Shown one piece after another: positions 24,315-32,562 of a stretch of DNA of 49,967 bases (position 1 is the first letter of the stretch; the number at the start of each line of letters is the position of its first letter). The notes below the pieces were generated by a model. That model searched no databases, was not told where the DNA came from, and worked only from the letters and a program-made list of their open reading frames with translations. Made by a program: the position numbers and the translations under genes. Source of the DNA: CAUZJO01 sp963580245 (GTDB lineage Bacteria; Sumerlaeota; Sumerlaeia; MVZB01); NCBI GenBank assembly GCA_963580245.1, contig CAUZJO010000010.1, positions 1 to 49,967 of the forward strand. Direction: 5' to 3'.

Positions 24315-24446
24315 CCTCTTAAAAACTCAGTCCCTGAGGAACGGATGCTTTCAGCCCGCCACGAAAGTGGCGGGAATGCGAGCATAATGGGACATGAAGT
24401 CTCGTCAGGGACGAATGAATTCGAGCACGAGCCAATTCTTAGAGAT
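24315..24446. repeat. Palindromic dispersed repeat, copy 1 (MITE/REP-like)
   Basis: It shares the order of elements with the copy at 45924-46044: CCTCTTAAAAACTCAGTCCC at the left end, the exact shared block TGCTTTCAGCCCGCCACG, the stem CCCGCCAC/GTGGCGGG, then TCAGGGACGA and a right end AATTCTTAGAGATT that mirrors the left end imperfectly. It is more diverged than copy 2. The right end is only about 12 bases before the start codon of the large lipoprotein gene. Confidence 0.75.
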
Positions 24447-24458
24447 TCCCTCAAGCGC

Positions 24459-27386
24459 ATGTTGATCAATACACATCCGGTGCCCGTCCGGCGGGGCGTC
24501 TCTCGACTATCTTCGTTCATCTGCTGCCTGTGGCTTGTGGTATTGGCGTCGGCCTGTCGGGAAGCGAATGAGCCGACTCAGAAGCTCGACCCGGTCACCG
24601 GTCCCTCGACACCGGCCAGCGACCCCAACCAAGAACGGCCGTCGCCCGCGGCCTACGTTCTCGATTCCAAACCCTTCTCCCCGACGCTCCCCCATCTATT
24701 CGACCAGGGACGGATCGTCGTGATCGACCCGCGATCGGCCCCCAAAATGGCCGATCCCGATCCCGAAGTCTCCTATGCCTTCAGCGCCGTCGATCGCTAC
24801 GGGCGGGTCTACCACTTCGACACCTTGGCCAAGTGGTTCATGGCTCCTGGCCGGACGCTGACCGAGTCGCTGCCCGAGGCAGGGTGGGACGCCGCCTGGA
24901 ACCGGTCCAAGCGCCGTCTGGAATTGTTGGTCACGGCGCCGCACAATGGGGCGGAAACGGTTCAGTTATGGTATTGGCGTGACGGCTACTGGTGCCCGGA
25001 GCCGATCGCGGGGGCACCCCCCGCGCGCCGCGATGCCGCGCGCCTGTTTGTCGGGGATGATCAACAGTGGGTCTTCGCGGGGGGGATCATCGGACCGGAC
25101 CCGGCCTCCGAGGCATGGCGGCTGCGGCCTCAGGGCTGGGAACGACTGACAACGCCGCATCCGATCCAAAGCCGGGTCGAGAAGGCGCCCAGTGGGCCGG
25201 ATGATCAACCGACAACGCAAACCGAGACGGCCCCGGCGCGCGCCCTTGATTTCGCCAAGACCCGTTGGCTGCTGGGCGGCGACCTGGGCACCCGCGTGGT
25301 TTTGATCACTCGCGACGGGGAAATTTGGCTGCGGCGCGACGGATCATGGAGGCGGCGATGGCAAGTCGCCCCCGAACAGTTGGAAATGGCCTTCCATCTG
25401 CCCGAGGTCGACCAGCTCGTCTTGGTCTGGGCCGGCGGCGGGATGGGTCGCGACCGATTTCAACTGGTTCCGCTGAATGTCGATGACGAGACCACCCTGA
25501 CCCAGCCCGAGGCCCTCAACTGGACCGCCGACGTTAAGATCAATTGGGAGGATGAGGGGATTTGGCGCGGGTGGGGTCGCATTACGGATCTCACGCTCGA
25601 GCAGGAAACCGGCTCCACGCTCTTCAATCCCGACCTCGGCGGGGAAGGGGCACTGGCGATTCAGCTCAGGGGCGAACACGGCGAGTTGACCATCCCCCAG
25701 TCGGAAATCGAAGTCGTGGACTTGCCTCCGCGACTGTCGACGTTGCGGCCGCGCGCCGCCGCATACGTCCCGCGTTGGGGCGGCGTGGTGGTGCCGTCGG
25801 TGGCCGGATTGGGCGTTCACACCGAGCGGCGGCCATTCGTCCCTCCGGGCTACGATCAAGCGACTACCCAACCGACCAAGGCGATCCACGTTATCGAGCG
25901 GACGCACCGGTTCTGGAATTTCAAGGGACCCGAGGTGGAGTGGAGGCGCCCGCCTTACGATCTGTATCCTTCGATCGGCTACCCCTCGAGCACGCTCACG
26001 CTGGAAGGGCGCGGCCGGTACCTGACGTGGGACTACCCGGAGCCCGGATTGCTGCGATATGAATATCGGGAAGACGCCAATCAGAAACTCCAGTGGTTCC
26101 GCTCACCCCTGTTGACATTGCGCGAGTTGCCTCAGGTCGAATGGTCGCCTGATACGAGGGCCTATCTGTGCGATCCCGTGATCTGGGGAGACCCGGCCGA
26201 GGTCATCGTGGTCGGCTGGTGCGGCGTGATGGGCGAGCGGATCGACGTCGAGAACAGCGCCGGGGGGCCGGGCCGGGACGCCTACCGCGAGGTGCCCGCG
26301 CGGGGCTTCATGGCGCGTATTGCGGCGCTCAGGCCCGAGCAATGGCAAGTCTCGGACCTGCCGATGCCGTTTATCGAGGGGGCCCGGCTCGAGGCCGCTC
26401 CGGCGCAAAATTGCCTTTATCTCGTCGGCGGCAGAATGGCCGTCCGTGAAGAAGCCGAGGGCCAAACGATTCAAACCATGGCGCCGAATCCGTTCGTTTG
26501 GCGCTGGAATGGAACGCAGTGGCGTCGCATCGAGCCCCAAGGCGCGGAGGTTGTCTTCGGACGAGCCACCAATCTGGTTTATGACCCCCACGGCCGCAGG
26601 CTGCTGAGCCTGACGCCGCGGGCCCTGTACGGCTTCGCGGCCGATCAGTGGCAGGTGCTGTGGTCTCTCAAGCAGAATGAACCGGGCCAGACCGATGAGC
26701 TGGGTTTATACGTCCATCCCTTTTCGCGGATGGTGCTCGGAATCTGGTTCAAGCCGGGGCCGCTTCCGAAAGTTTGGGAAGACGGCAAGTGGATCCCCGT
26801 GATGATGCCGGGCGAGCAGCGCGGACGCGTCCTGGAACGGGGGGCGCACACCTGGGTGGGTGGACCCCTGCCCGATCGGCCCGTCAACCTGCTGCCGGCC
26901 CACGAAGAGAACTCCTTCATCTCGATTGACGCGCCCCGGCTGACTGAAATCCGCTTGGACCTGGCTCGAGATCGCGACGCGGACCGCCTGCTCGCCGGGC
27001 ATTACTTGAGATTCATTCCGGCCGGCGAAGTGGTCCCGCCACCAGAGACCGTCGAGACGCCCCCACCGGCGTCCGGGCCATCGACCGATACACTCCGCGA
27101 GGCTTCCCCCACCCCAACCGCTCCGGCGACCACAGAGACGCTCCAGACGCCGCCAGCGGAAATCCGGCCGTCGACCGACACGGTTTCCCCTCCCGTCGTG
27201 AGCACCGAACCCACAACCGGTCCCCTTGAAACGCCACCGGTCCCCGTCGAAACCGCGTATGGGGTTGAGCAAGAATCCCAACCGGAATCATCCGCGACGA
27301 CCACGACCCTGGAGCCGCCGCCCGCCAGCGGTTCCAAGCAGATCGAACACAAACAGCGGAATGCAAAGAAAGAGGTCCTGCGGTGA
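24459..27386 (+). CDS. Large lipoprotein with beta-propeller-like repeats
   Basis: A 975-residue product from the ATG at 24459; residues up to the lipobox LASAC (Cys33) form a lipoprotein signal. The body has repeated W/G-rich strands such as VWRWNGTQWRRIEP, VYDPHGRRLLSLTPRALYG and AADQWQVLWSL, which resemble Kelch-type propeller blades. The last 110 residues are Pro/Thr-rich low-complexity sequence, likely an extended linker. No catalytic motif was recognised. The gene is flanked upstream by the palindromic repeat, which must form part of its leader. It probably works on the cell surface or in the periplasm; function is unknown. Confidence 0.78.
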   Translation: MLINTHPVPVRRGVSRLSSFICCLWLVVLASACREANEPTQKLDPVTGPSTPASDPNQERPSPAAYVLDSKPFSPTLPHLFDQGRIVVIDPRSAPKMADPDPEVSYAFSAVDRYGRVYHFDTLAKWFMAPGRTLTESLPEAGWDAAWNRSKRRLELLVTAPHNGAETVQLWYWRDGYWCPEPIAGAPPARRDAARLFVGDDQQWVFAGGIIGPDPASEAWRLRPQGWERLTTPHPIQSRVEKAPSGPDDQPTTQTETAPARALDFAKTRWLLGGDLGTRVVLITRDGEIWLRRDGSWRRRWQVAPEQLEMAFHLPEVDQLVLVWAGGGMGRDRFQLVPLNVDDETTLTQPEALNWTADVKINWEDEGIWRGWGRITDLTLEQETGSTLFNPDLGGEGALAIQLRGEHGELTIPQSEIEVVDLPPRLSTLRPRAAAYVPRWGGVVVPSVAGLGVHTERRPFVPPGYDQATTQPTKAIHVIERTHRFWNFKGPEVEWRRPPYDLYPSIGYPSSTLTLEGRGRYLTWDYPEPGLLRYEYREDANQKLQWFRSPLLTLRELPQVEWSPDTRAYLCDPVIWGDPAEVIVVGWCGVMGERIDVENSAGGPGRDAYREVPARGFMARIAALRPEQWQVSDLPMPFIEGARLEAAPAQNCLYLVGGRMAVREEAEGQTIQTMAPNPFVWRWNGTQWRRIEPQGAEVVFGRATNLVYDPHGRRLLSLTPRALYGFAADQWQVLWSLKQNEPGQTDELGLYVHPFSRMVLGIWFKPGPLPKVWEDGKWIPVMMPGEQRGRVLERGAHTWVGGPLPDRPVNLLPAHEENSFISIDAPRLTEIRLDLARDRDADRLLAGHYLRFIPAGEVVPPPETVETPPPASGPSTDTLREASPTPTAPATTETLQTPPAEIRPSTDTVSPPVVSTEPTTGPLETPPVPVETAYGVEQESQPESSATTTTLEPPPASGSKQIEHKQRNAKKEVLR

Positions 27387-27564
27387 TTCGCCACCCCCCG
27401 AACGCTGGCTACGCCGGCGTCTATTGAACCAACACAATCCGCCTACCCGCCCCAAGGAGTATTCCGCGCTTCAATTCTCAGGACGACTATGCCATGATGG
27501 TCCTCGTGGGTAAGCACATTTGATCCCCGTCCCGCGCAAACTCAGATCGGGAGAGCCGCAAGTC

Positions 27565-27966
27565 ATGACGGTCCAGGAAGACCTGGGTTCCATCGATATC
27601 GCCACCGACGTGATCGCCACGATCGCCTCGCTGGCCGCCGTCGAGGTCGATGGCATCGTCAGCATCGCCGGGGGCTCCTCGCTGGCCGAAGTCTGGGGCA
27701 GCAAGGGCATGAAGAAGGGGATCAGCATCAACACCGACGAGGAAAAGAACTGTGTGACGGTCGACCTGGAAGTCAACGTGGAATACGGTGTGGACGTCTA
27801 CAAGGCCGCCCATCAGCTCCAACGCACCGTCAAGAACGCCGTCGAGGGGATGACCGGCAAGCGCGTGGGTCACGTCGACGTGAAGATCAGCGGCATTGTA
27901 CTGGGCGACAAGCCGCGCCGCATGGCCTACGCCAAGGACTTGACCCAATCCGACGACGGATCATGA
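27565..27966 (+). CDS. Asp23/Gls24 family envelope-stress protein
   Basis: A 133-residue product. The pattern IDIATDVIATIASLAAVEVD, GIVSIAGGS, then VTVDLEVNVEYGVDVYKAAH and VEGMTGKRVGHVDVKISGIV is characteristic of Asp23. Family members in Firmicutes gather at the membrane through AmaP and affect envelope stress. The next gene, 46 bases on, is AmaP-like, so the pair is conserved here. The ATG at 27565 was chosen because similarity begins there; the frame is open upstream to 27520 without support. Confidence 0.92.
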   Translation: MTVQEDLGSIDIATDVIATIASLAAVEVDGIVSIAGGSSLAEVWGSKGMKKGISINTDEEKNCVTVDLEVNVEYGVDVYKAAHQLQRTVKNAVEGMTGKRVGHVDVKISGIVLGDKPRRMAYAKDLTQSDDGS

Positions 27967-28012
27967 GCGGCGTGCGGCGCGCGAGTGAACCGGAGCGTCC
28001 GCGGGGGGGACC

Positions 28013-28924
28013 ATGAAACTAATTCGACTGATCAGTCTGGCGCTCATTCTGTTGATCGTGATCCTGGGATCGCTCGACGTGCTCTTTGGGAACCTGTTGG
28101 GATTGCCCGCCCACCCCTTTTGGGGCTGGCTGCCCGAAGCTCTGCGGTCCGATTCACGGTTCCTGCAACGGCTCTACGCGACGCTCGCCCTTGCCCTCCC
28201 CATCGCGTACCTGACGGCGACGTGGTTGATCTGGAAGAGTTCCTCGGAGGCGATCAAGGTGCAGAGCCGCTCGGGCGGCCTGATCTTGCTCCACCCCGCC
28301 ACGTTGCAGCGCTTCGTGCGGACCCAGCTCGACACCCACCCCGCCGTCGTCTCGCACGGCAAGATCGACGTTCACCAGTCGGGCCGCAAAGGGGTTGGCG
28401 TTGACGCCATGGTCAACGTGGAGCCGATCGCCGCCCTGCATTCGATCCAGACCGAGTTGGAGTCGTCCATCCGGGATGGGTTGGTCCAGATCATGGGCAT
28501 CGAGAAGGTCGGCGATATCAAGATCGTGTTGGGGATAGATGAGAAGAGCATGAAGAGACGGCCCGGTTCCTCCGCCCGGCCCCGTCCCAAGCCCGAGCCG
28601 CCCACCCGCGCGCCGCTCAGTCCCCAACCGCGCCAGGCGCCCGCCCGGCCGGTCGACCCTCGCACGCCGTTGCGCGAGAGACGCGAACCGCCAGTCACCG
28701 TTCAGGCCGCCCTAGGCGAGGAGGACGAGGAGAACGAAGGGCCCAGAAAGTCGCGGCCGGAGACCACGTCGATCATGATGCGCCTGCCCGAGTTCGACAC
28801 GCCCTCCGGCAGCCAGGAACCCCCCAAGCCCGCCCCGGCGAAACAACCCGAGGCGACGCCCCGGGAGGCACCCCCGCAGCCCGCGCCCAAGTCGCAAGAC
28901 CAAGCCGACCCGCCGAAACCCTGA
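28013..28924 (+). CDS. AmaP-like membrane anchor for Asp23
   Basis: A 303-residue product. There are two membrane segments (LISLALILLIVILGSLDVLF at about 6-25 and TLALALPIAYLTATWLIW at about 58-75) and then a cytosolic alpha/beta part with an Asp23-like VGVDAMVNVEPIAALHSI segment. This is the AmaP layout. The last 110 residues are rich in Pro, Arg and Glu (KPEPPTRAPLSPQPRQ, EEDEENEGPRKS), unlike the short tail of Firmicute AmaP, and are likely disordered. It should hold the Asp23 protein at the membrane. The heptose adenylyltransferase gene follows after 17 bases. Confidence 0.83.
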   Translation: MKLIRLISLALILLIVILGSLDVLFGNLLGLPAHPFWGWLPEALRSDSRFLQRLYATLALALPIAYLTATWLIWKSSSEAIKVQSRSGGLILLHPATLQRFVRTQLDTHPAVVSHGKIDVHQSGRKGVGVDAMVNVEPIAALHSIQTELESSIRDGLVQIMGIEKVGDIKIVLGIDEKSMKRRPGSSARPRPKPEPPTRAPLSPQPRQAPARPVDPRTPLRERREPPVTVQAALGEEDEENEGPRKSRPETTSIMMRLPEFDTPSGSQEPPKPAPAKQPEATPREAPPQPAPKSQDQADPPKP

Positions 28925-28941
28925 TTCCCAGCCGACCTGAC

Positions 28942-29442
28942 ATGCGAAAAAAAATCTATCCCCGCGATGAGTTGACCGAGCTGCTCGAGGCGCGACGCTG
29001 CGATGTCCCCGTGTTGCGCGTCGTTTTCACCAACGGCTGCTTCGACCTGCTGCACGTCGGGCATCTGCGATACCTGTGGGCCGCGCGCGGACTGGGCGAC
29101 ACGCTGGTCGTGGCTACCAACGACGACGCCTCGCTCACCCGGCTCAAAGGCCCCGAGCGCCCGATCCTCAAACTCCAGGAGCGGCTCGAACTCTTGGCCG
29201 GCCTCGCCTGCGTCGATTACGTCACCTGGTTCGACGAGGACACCCCCATCCCCCTGCTCCAAGCCCTCAAGCCCGAGGTGCTCGTCAAGGGCGGTAACTA
29301 CACGATCGAAGGCGTCGTCGGCCGCCGCGAGGCCGAGTCCTGGGGTGCCCAGGTCCTCACGATCGCCCCCACCGAAGCCCAATCCTCCACCCACCTGATC
29401 GAAAAAGTCCTCGCGGCGTGCGGGGCGTCCGGGGCGATTTGA
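28942..29442 (+). CDS. hldE: D-glycero-beta-D-manno-heptose 1-phosphate adenylyltransferase
   Basis: A 166-residue single-domain protein equal to the C-terminal (RfaE2/HldE-C) half of E. coli HldE. The nucleotidyltransferase motif HVGH is at residues 38-41 within FTNGCFDLLHVGHLRYL. LKPEVLVKGGNY and the C-terminal SSTHLIEK motif are also present. It makes ADP-heptose for LPS or other surface sugars, in the cytosol. No separate heptose kinase domain is nearby. It ends the Asp23-AmaP cluster, with no strong ribosome-binding site. Confidence 0.92.
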   Translation: MRKKIYPRDELTELLEARRCDVPVLRVVFTNGCFDLLHVGHLRYLWAARGLGDTLVVATNDDASLTRLKGPERPILKLQERLELLAGLACVDYVTWFDEDTPIPLLQALKPEVLVKGGNYTIEGVVGRREAESWGAQVLTIAPTEAQSSTHLIEKVLAACGASGAI

Positions 29443-29534
29443 ACCACGCTGTTTCCGTAAAGACTCACAGGGATGGAATCATCAACCCTCGGGGTGTGTC
29501 TAATCATAGGCCTTTCGAGCAAGAAATGTTTATG

Positions 29535-29837
29535 TCACTCCTCAATGACTGTGGCCACGAAATAGGGATTGAGACCGCAGCTCAAACTATATGGAGGTCT
29601 TGGTGATCGGTGGATTTCTAAAATGGTGAGGTGTCTGCGGGTATTCTTCCGAGAGTAGGCGTTCAAGATTTCGACGAGCTCCAGGCCCGCCTTCGCAGTC
29701 AATGCGCGCAAGGTCTCACACATCTGACGATCTGAATAGCAACCCAAAGGCCTCTTCTCCCTAAAAATCGGCCCCATGCTTTTGTTCCCAGTTGTGGAGT
29801 ATCCCCGAATCAACCAGTATTTTCTGAGCTTAGCCAT
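29535..29837 (-). CDS. Small unknown protein 2 of an overlapping pair
   Basis: A 100-residue product, start at 29837. It overlaps the stop of the preceding small gene by 8 bases (ATGGCTAA), so translation is likely coupled. The sequence is basic (MAKLRKYWLIRGYSTTGNKS, LRALTAKAGLELVEILNAYS) with helix-strand character and no signal peptide. Not recognised. Base composition is clearly lower in G+C than adjacent genes, suggesting recent acquisition. Coding status is supported by the overlap arrangement, not by homology. Confidence 0.5.
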   Translation of the reverse strand: MAKLRKYWLIRGYSTTGNKSMGPIFREKRPLGCYSDRQMCETLRALTAKAGLELVEILNAYSRKNTRRHLTILEIHRSPRPPYSLSCGLNPYFVATVIEE

Positions 29838-30054
29838 CTTGATACCAGACCCTTAGTCCATAGGTTTCCAGTATTTGGTGCAGATTTGCCTTTGGATATG
29901 TACGAGATGGAATGGGGAACTTGTTTGAGACAATCAAATCCACAAGTAAACCTTCCCCTTCACACATGTTAAGCGTGTCTAAGATTATTTTGAAATAGGA
30001 TGTATTGTACCTGCCTCCTGGCATTGGGGCAAATATTTCCTCATTCAAACTCAT
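29830..30054 (-). CDS. Small unknown protein 1 of an overlapping pair
   Basis: A 74-residue product starting MSLNEEIFAPMPGGRYNTSY, followed by FKIILDTLNMCEGEGLLVDL and ending ILETYGLRVWYQDG. The start at 30054 overlaps the last codons of the SDR gene by 14 bases in another frame, and the stop overlaps the next small gene by 8 bases. Three minus-strand genes are thus stitched together. No family was recognised. It is lower in G+C than its neighbours. Confidence 0.5.
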   Translation of the reverse strand: MSLNEEIFAPMPGGRYNTSYFKIILDTLNMCEGEGLLVDLIVSNKFPIPSRTYPKANLHQILETYGLRVWYQDG

Positions 30055-30799
30055 CCACCGAATCCTCGGGCGCGTAGCCGAGGACCTGGCGGGCGTGGTC
30101 GATGTCGCGGTAGGTCCATTTGTTGTTGGAGACGCCGTAGAAGATGTCGAACCGTAGGTCTTCGGGGGCGAGGATGGATTTTTCGATGATCTGGGCAATG
30201 TCGCGTTGGCTGCACCAGACGCTGTGGTCGCGCGGGGCGCGGGGGCGGTCCTCGGGGGTGACCCGGCCGATGCGCAGGCAGATCATCGACATGCCGTGGG
30301 CGTCGCAGTAGTGGCGCGCCAGGGCCTCGCCCCAGACCTTGGCGCAGCCGTAGAGCTCGACCGGCCAGATCGGGGATTCGCGCGTGATCTTGGGCCAGTC
30401 GGCGGGAACGTCGTCATGGCACCGCTGGGTGATGGCGTCGTAGGGGGCGACGCCTTCCCAGCCGGTGACCACCGCCCCGCTGCTGGCGAAAACGACCCGC
30501 CGCACCCCCGCCCGGCGCGCCGCTTCAAACACGTTGTAGGTCCCGACGACGTTGTGGCGCAGGTTATCCTCGAACGAGATCTCCAGGCTGGCCAGGGCCG
30601 CCAGGTGGACGACCACGTCGACGCCCTCGAACGCCGGGGCGATCGCGTCGAGGTCGCCGATATCGGCGCGGTGGCATTCCACCCCCGGCACGTCGCGGCG
30701 ATTGAGCGCGACCAGTTCGAAACGGCCCTCGATCCGCCGGCGCAACGCCCCGCCGATCAGCCCGCTCATGCCGGTCACCAAGACCTTCTTCACGTCCAT
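30041..30799 (-). CDS. NAD-dependent epimerase/dehydratase (uronate-dehydrogenase-like SDR)
   Basis: A 252-residue extended short-chain dehydrogenase. The ATG at 30799 follows GGGAGGAG and gives MDVKKVLVTGMSGLIGGALR with the TGxxGxxG nucleotide motif. DVVVHLAALAS and FASSGAVVTG follow, and the catalytic pair is in YGCAKVWGE (YxxxK). The short length and motif spacing fit uronate dehydrogenase and related sugar-nucleotide epimerases, but the substrate is not fixed by sequence. Its 3' end overlaps the first of two small unknown genes. Confidence 0.87.
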   Translation of the reverse strand: MDVKKVLVTGMSGLIGGALRRRIEGRFELVALNRRDVPGVECHRADIGDLDAIAPAFEGVDVVVHLAALASLEISFEDNLRHNVVGTYNVFEAARRAGVRRVVFASSGAVVTGWEGVAPYDAITQRCHDDVPADWPKITRESPIWPVELYGCAKVWGEALARHYCDAHGMSMICLRIGRVTPEDRPRAPRDHSVWCSQRDIAQIIEKSILAPEDLRFDIFYGVSNNKWTYRDIDHARQVLGYAPEDSVDEFE

Positions 30800-30909
30800 C
30801 TCACGCTCCTCCCGGAATCCGGCTTTCGCCCCTGGATAGCCATGAGTTCTGGTCCAAGGGGATGCCGGAACGATCTCGCGCACATCCTTCTACCTGGATC
30901 GCCAACCCA

Positions 30910-30929
30910 TTGGCAAAAGGATTTGCCAA
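30910..30929. promoter_or_regulatory. Operator-like palindrome upstream of the SDR gene
   Basis: TTGGCAAA and TTTGCCAA form a perfect 8-bp inverted repeat around AGGA, about 110 bases upstream of the SDR start at 30799. Such palindromes are typical of LacI- or GntR-type operators. No T-run follows, so a terminator is unlikely. No cognate regulator is adjacent. Confidence 0.4.
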
Positions 30930-30985
30930 AACCACCCCGCCACAAGGGCCCCCGAACGAGCGCCGAAGCGCCTGAGGCGCGGTGG

Positions 30986-31088
30986 GGCGCATCTCATGGA
31001 ACCTTGGGATGCGCCTCTCGGGGAGCGGTTCAACAATTTTGGGGTGCATCGGGTCGGATTTCCGGTAGGATGGGGAGTCCATCCGACC
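30986..31088 (+). promoter_or_regulatory. Structured leader candidate upstream of ispG
   Basis: A hairpin GGCGCATC/GATGCGCC (30986-30993 with 31008-31015) is followed by two mutually exclusive stems: GGTCGGAT/ATCCGACC (31052-31059 with 31081-31088) and GGATGG/CCATCC (31068-31073 with 31079-31084), which share the right arm. Alternative pairing of this kind can act as an RNA switch. There is no match to a known riboswitch class, so the role is inferred. Confidence 0.35.
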
Positions 31089-31191
31089 GGCGATGAGGGG
31101 ATGCAGGTCGATAGCATGCCGGTCGAGTTAGTCAGTGGGGAATGGCGCGAAGTTGATGAATCCAACAGCCGTGGGCTGGGCCGATCGGCCC

Positions 31192-32367
31192 ATGACTTCC
31201 GAGACCCTCCCCCAGCCGCGGCGCCCGACTCGTGAGGTCAAGGTCGGACCGTTCGTGATCGGGGGCGACCAACCCATCCGCGTCCAGTCGATGACGACGA
31301 CCGACACGGCCGACGCCGACGCGACGGTCGCCCAGATCAACGCGCTGGCCGAGGCCGGGTGCGAAATCGTCCGGATTACCGTGGACACCACGAAGGCGGC
31401 CCGGGCACTGCCCGAGATTCGCCGCCGCGCCGCCGCGCCGCTAGTCGCCGACATCCACTATAACCACCGCTTGGCGCTGGAGGCGGCCCCCTGCGTCGAC
31501 AAGATTCGCATCAATCCCGGCAACATCGGCTCGATCGAGAACGTCAGGAAAGTCGTCGCCCGCGCCAACGAGTTCGACTTGCCGATCCGGATCGGCGTGA
31601 ATCAAGGGTCGCTCGAACGGGAGATCGGCCTCAAGTACGGGGCGCGGATCCTGGGCAACGTGATGATCCCGCCCGAGACGGGCTATCCCGCCGAGGCGCT
31701 GGTCGATTCGGCCCTGCGCAACGTCGAGATTCTTGAGGGACTGGGCTTCGAGCGGATCATCATCTCGGTCAAATCGTCGAAGGTCCCGCTGATGGTGCGG
31801 GCCTACCGGCTGCTGGCCGCGGCCTGCGACTATCCGCTGCATTTGGGCGTGACCGAGGCCGGGACCAAGGACAATAGCAACATCAAGTCCTCGCTGGGCA
31901 TCGGGGCCCTGCTGCTGGATGGGATCGGCGATACGATTCGCGTCTCGATCGCCGCGCGCGTCACGCCCGAGAAGATCGAGGAAGTGCGGACCGGCTTCAA
32001 GATCCTCCAGGCGCTGGGACTGCGCCGCCATGGGGTTGAGGTGGTCAGCTGCCCCACCTGCGGGCGCGAGGACCAGGGGTTCGACACCACACGGATCGCG
32101 CTGGAGCTGGAGGCGCTCAACAGCCACCTGACCCGGCCGCTCAAGCTGTCGGTGATGGGTTGCTACGTCAACGGCCCCGGCGAGGCCGCTGAAGCCGACC
32201 TGGGCGTGGTCGCCGGCGGCACGACGGCCAAGATTTATCGTCGCGGCGAGTTGATCGATAGCCTGGTTCCGTTCGACCGGGTCATCGAGCGCATGAGCGA
32301 ACTGATTCGAGAGTTTGATGCCGCGGACGATTCCGCGCGGGAGCCGGTAAGAATCGACACCGCTTAA
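31192..32367 (+). CDS. ispG: 4-hydroxy-3-methylbut-2-enyl diphosphate synthase IspG
   Basis: IspG (GcpE) makes HMBPP from MEcPP in the MEP isoprenoid pathway using a [4Fe-4S] cluster. The product is 391 residues from the ATG at 31192. Cluster ligands Cys287 and Cys290 (SCPTCGRE), Cys324 and Glu331 (GCYVNGPGE) are all present. TIM-barrel motifs include VQSMTTTDTADADATVAQI, LVADIHYN and KIRINPGNIGS. Length is the usual bacterial two-domain type. An ATG at 31156 is an alternative start. No other MEP-pathway gene is adjacent. Confidence 0.96.
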   Translation: MTSETLPQPRRPTREVKVGPFVIGGDQPIRVQSMTTTDTADADATVAQINALAEAGCEIVRITVDTTKAARALPEIRRRAAAPLVADIHYNHRLALEAAPCVDKIRINPGNIGSIENVRKVVARANEFDLPIRIGVNQGSLEREIGLKYGARILGNVMIPPETGYPAEALVDSALRNVEILEGLGFERIIISVKSSKVPLMVRAYRLLAAACDYPLHLGVTEAGTKDNSNIKSSLGIGALLLDGIGDTIRVSIAARVTPEKIEEVRTGFKILQALGLRRHGVEVVSCPTCGREDQGFDTTRIALELEALNSHLTRPLKLSVMGCYVNGPGEAAEADLGVVAGGTTAKIYRRGELIDSLVPFDRVIERMSELIREFDAADDSAREPVRIDTA

Positions 32368-32562
32368 TCGACGTCGCCGTCTTCGGGCTGATTCCCCAAT
32401 CCCAATTATCAGATCATCCTTAAACTTCGGCGGCCCATGGCCGATAAGCATTTTGGTGGTGCGCTTGGCCGCTCAAGTGGGGATACCTCATACCTGCTCG
32501 ACGCGAGCCTCTTTGGCTTGGCGCCCCCCCCGGGGCCACTCTTCCCCGTAACCGGAGCAGGG

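Noticed and set aside
29443..29534. attC site beside the low-GC small gene pair
   Set aside because: I searched both strands for the RYYYAAC/GTTRRRY core pair and found none with the right spacing.
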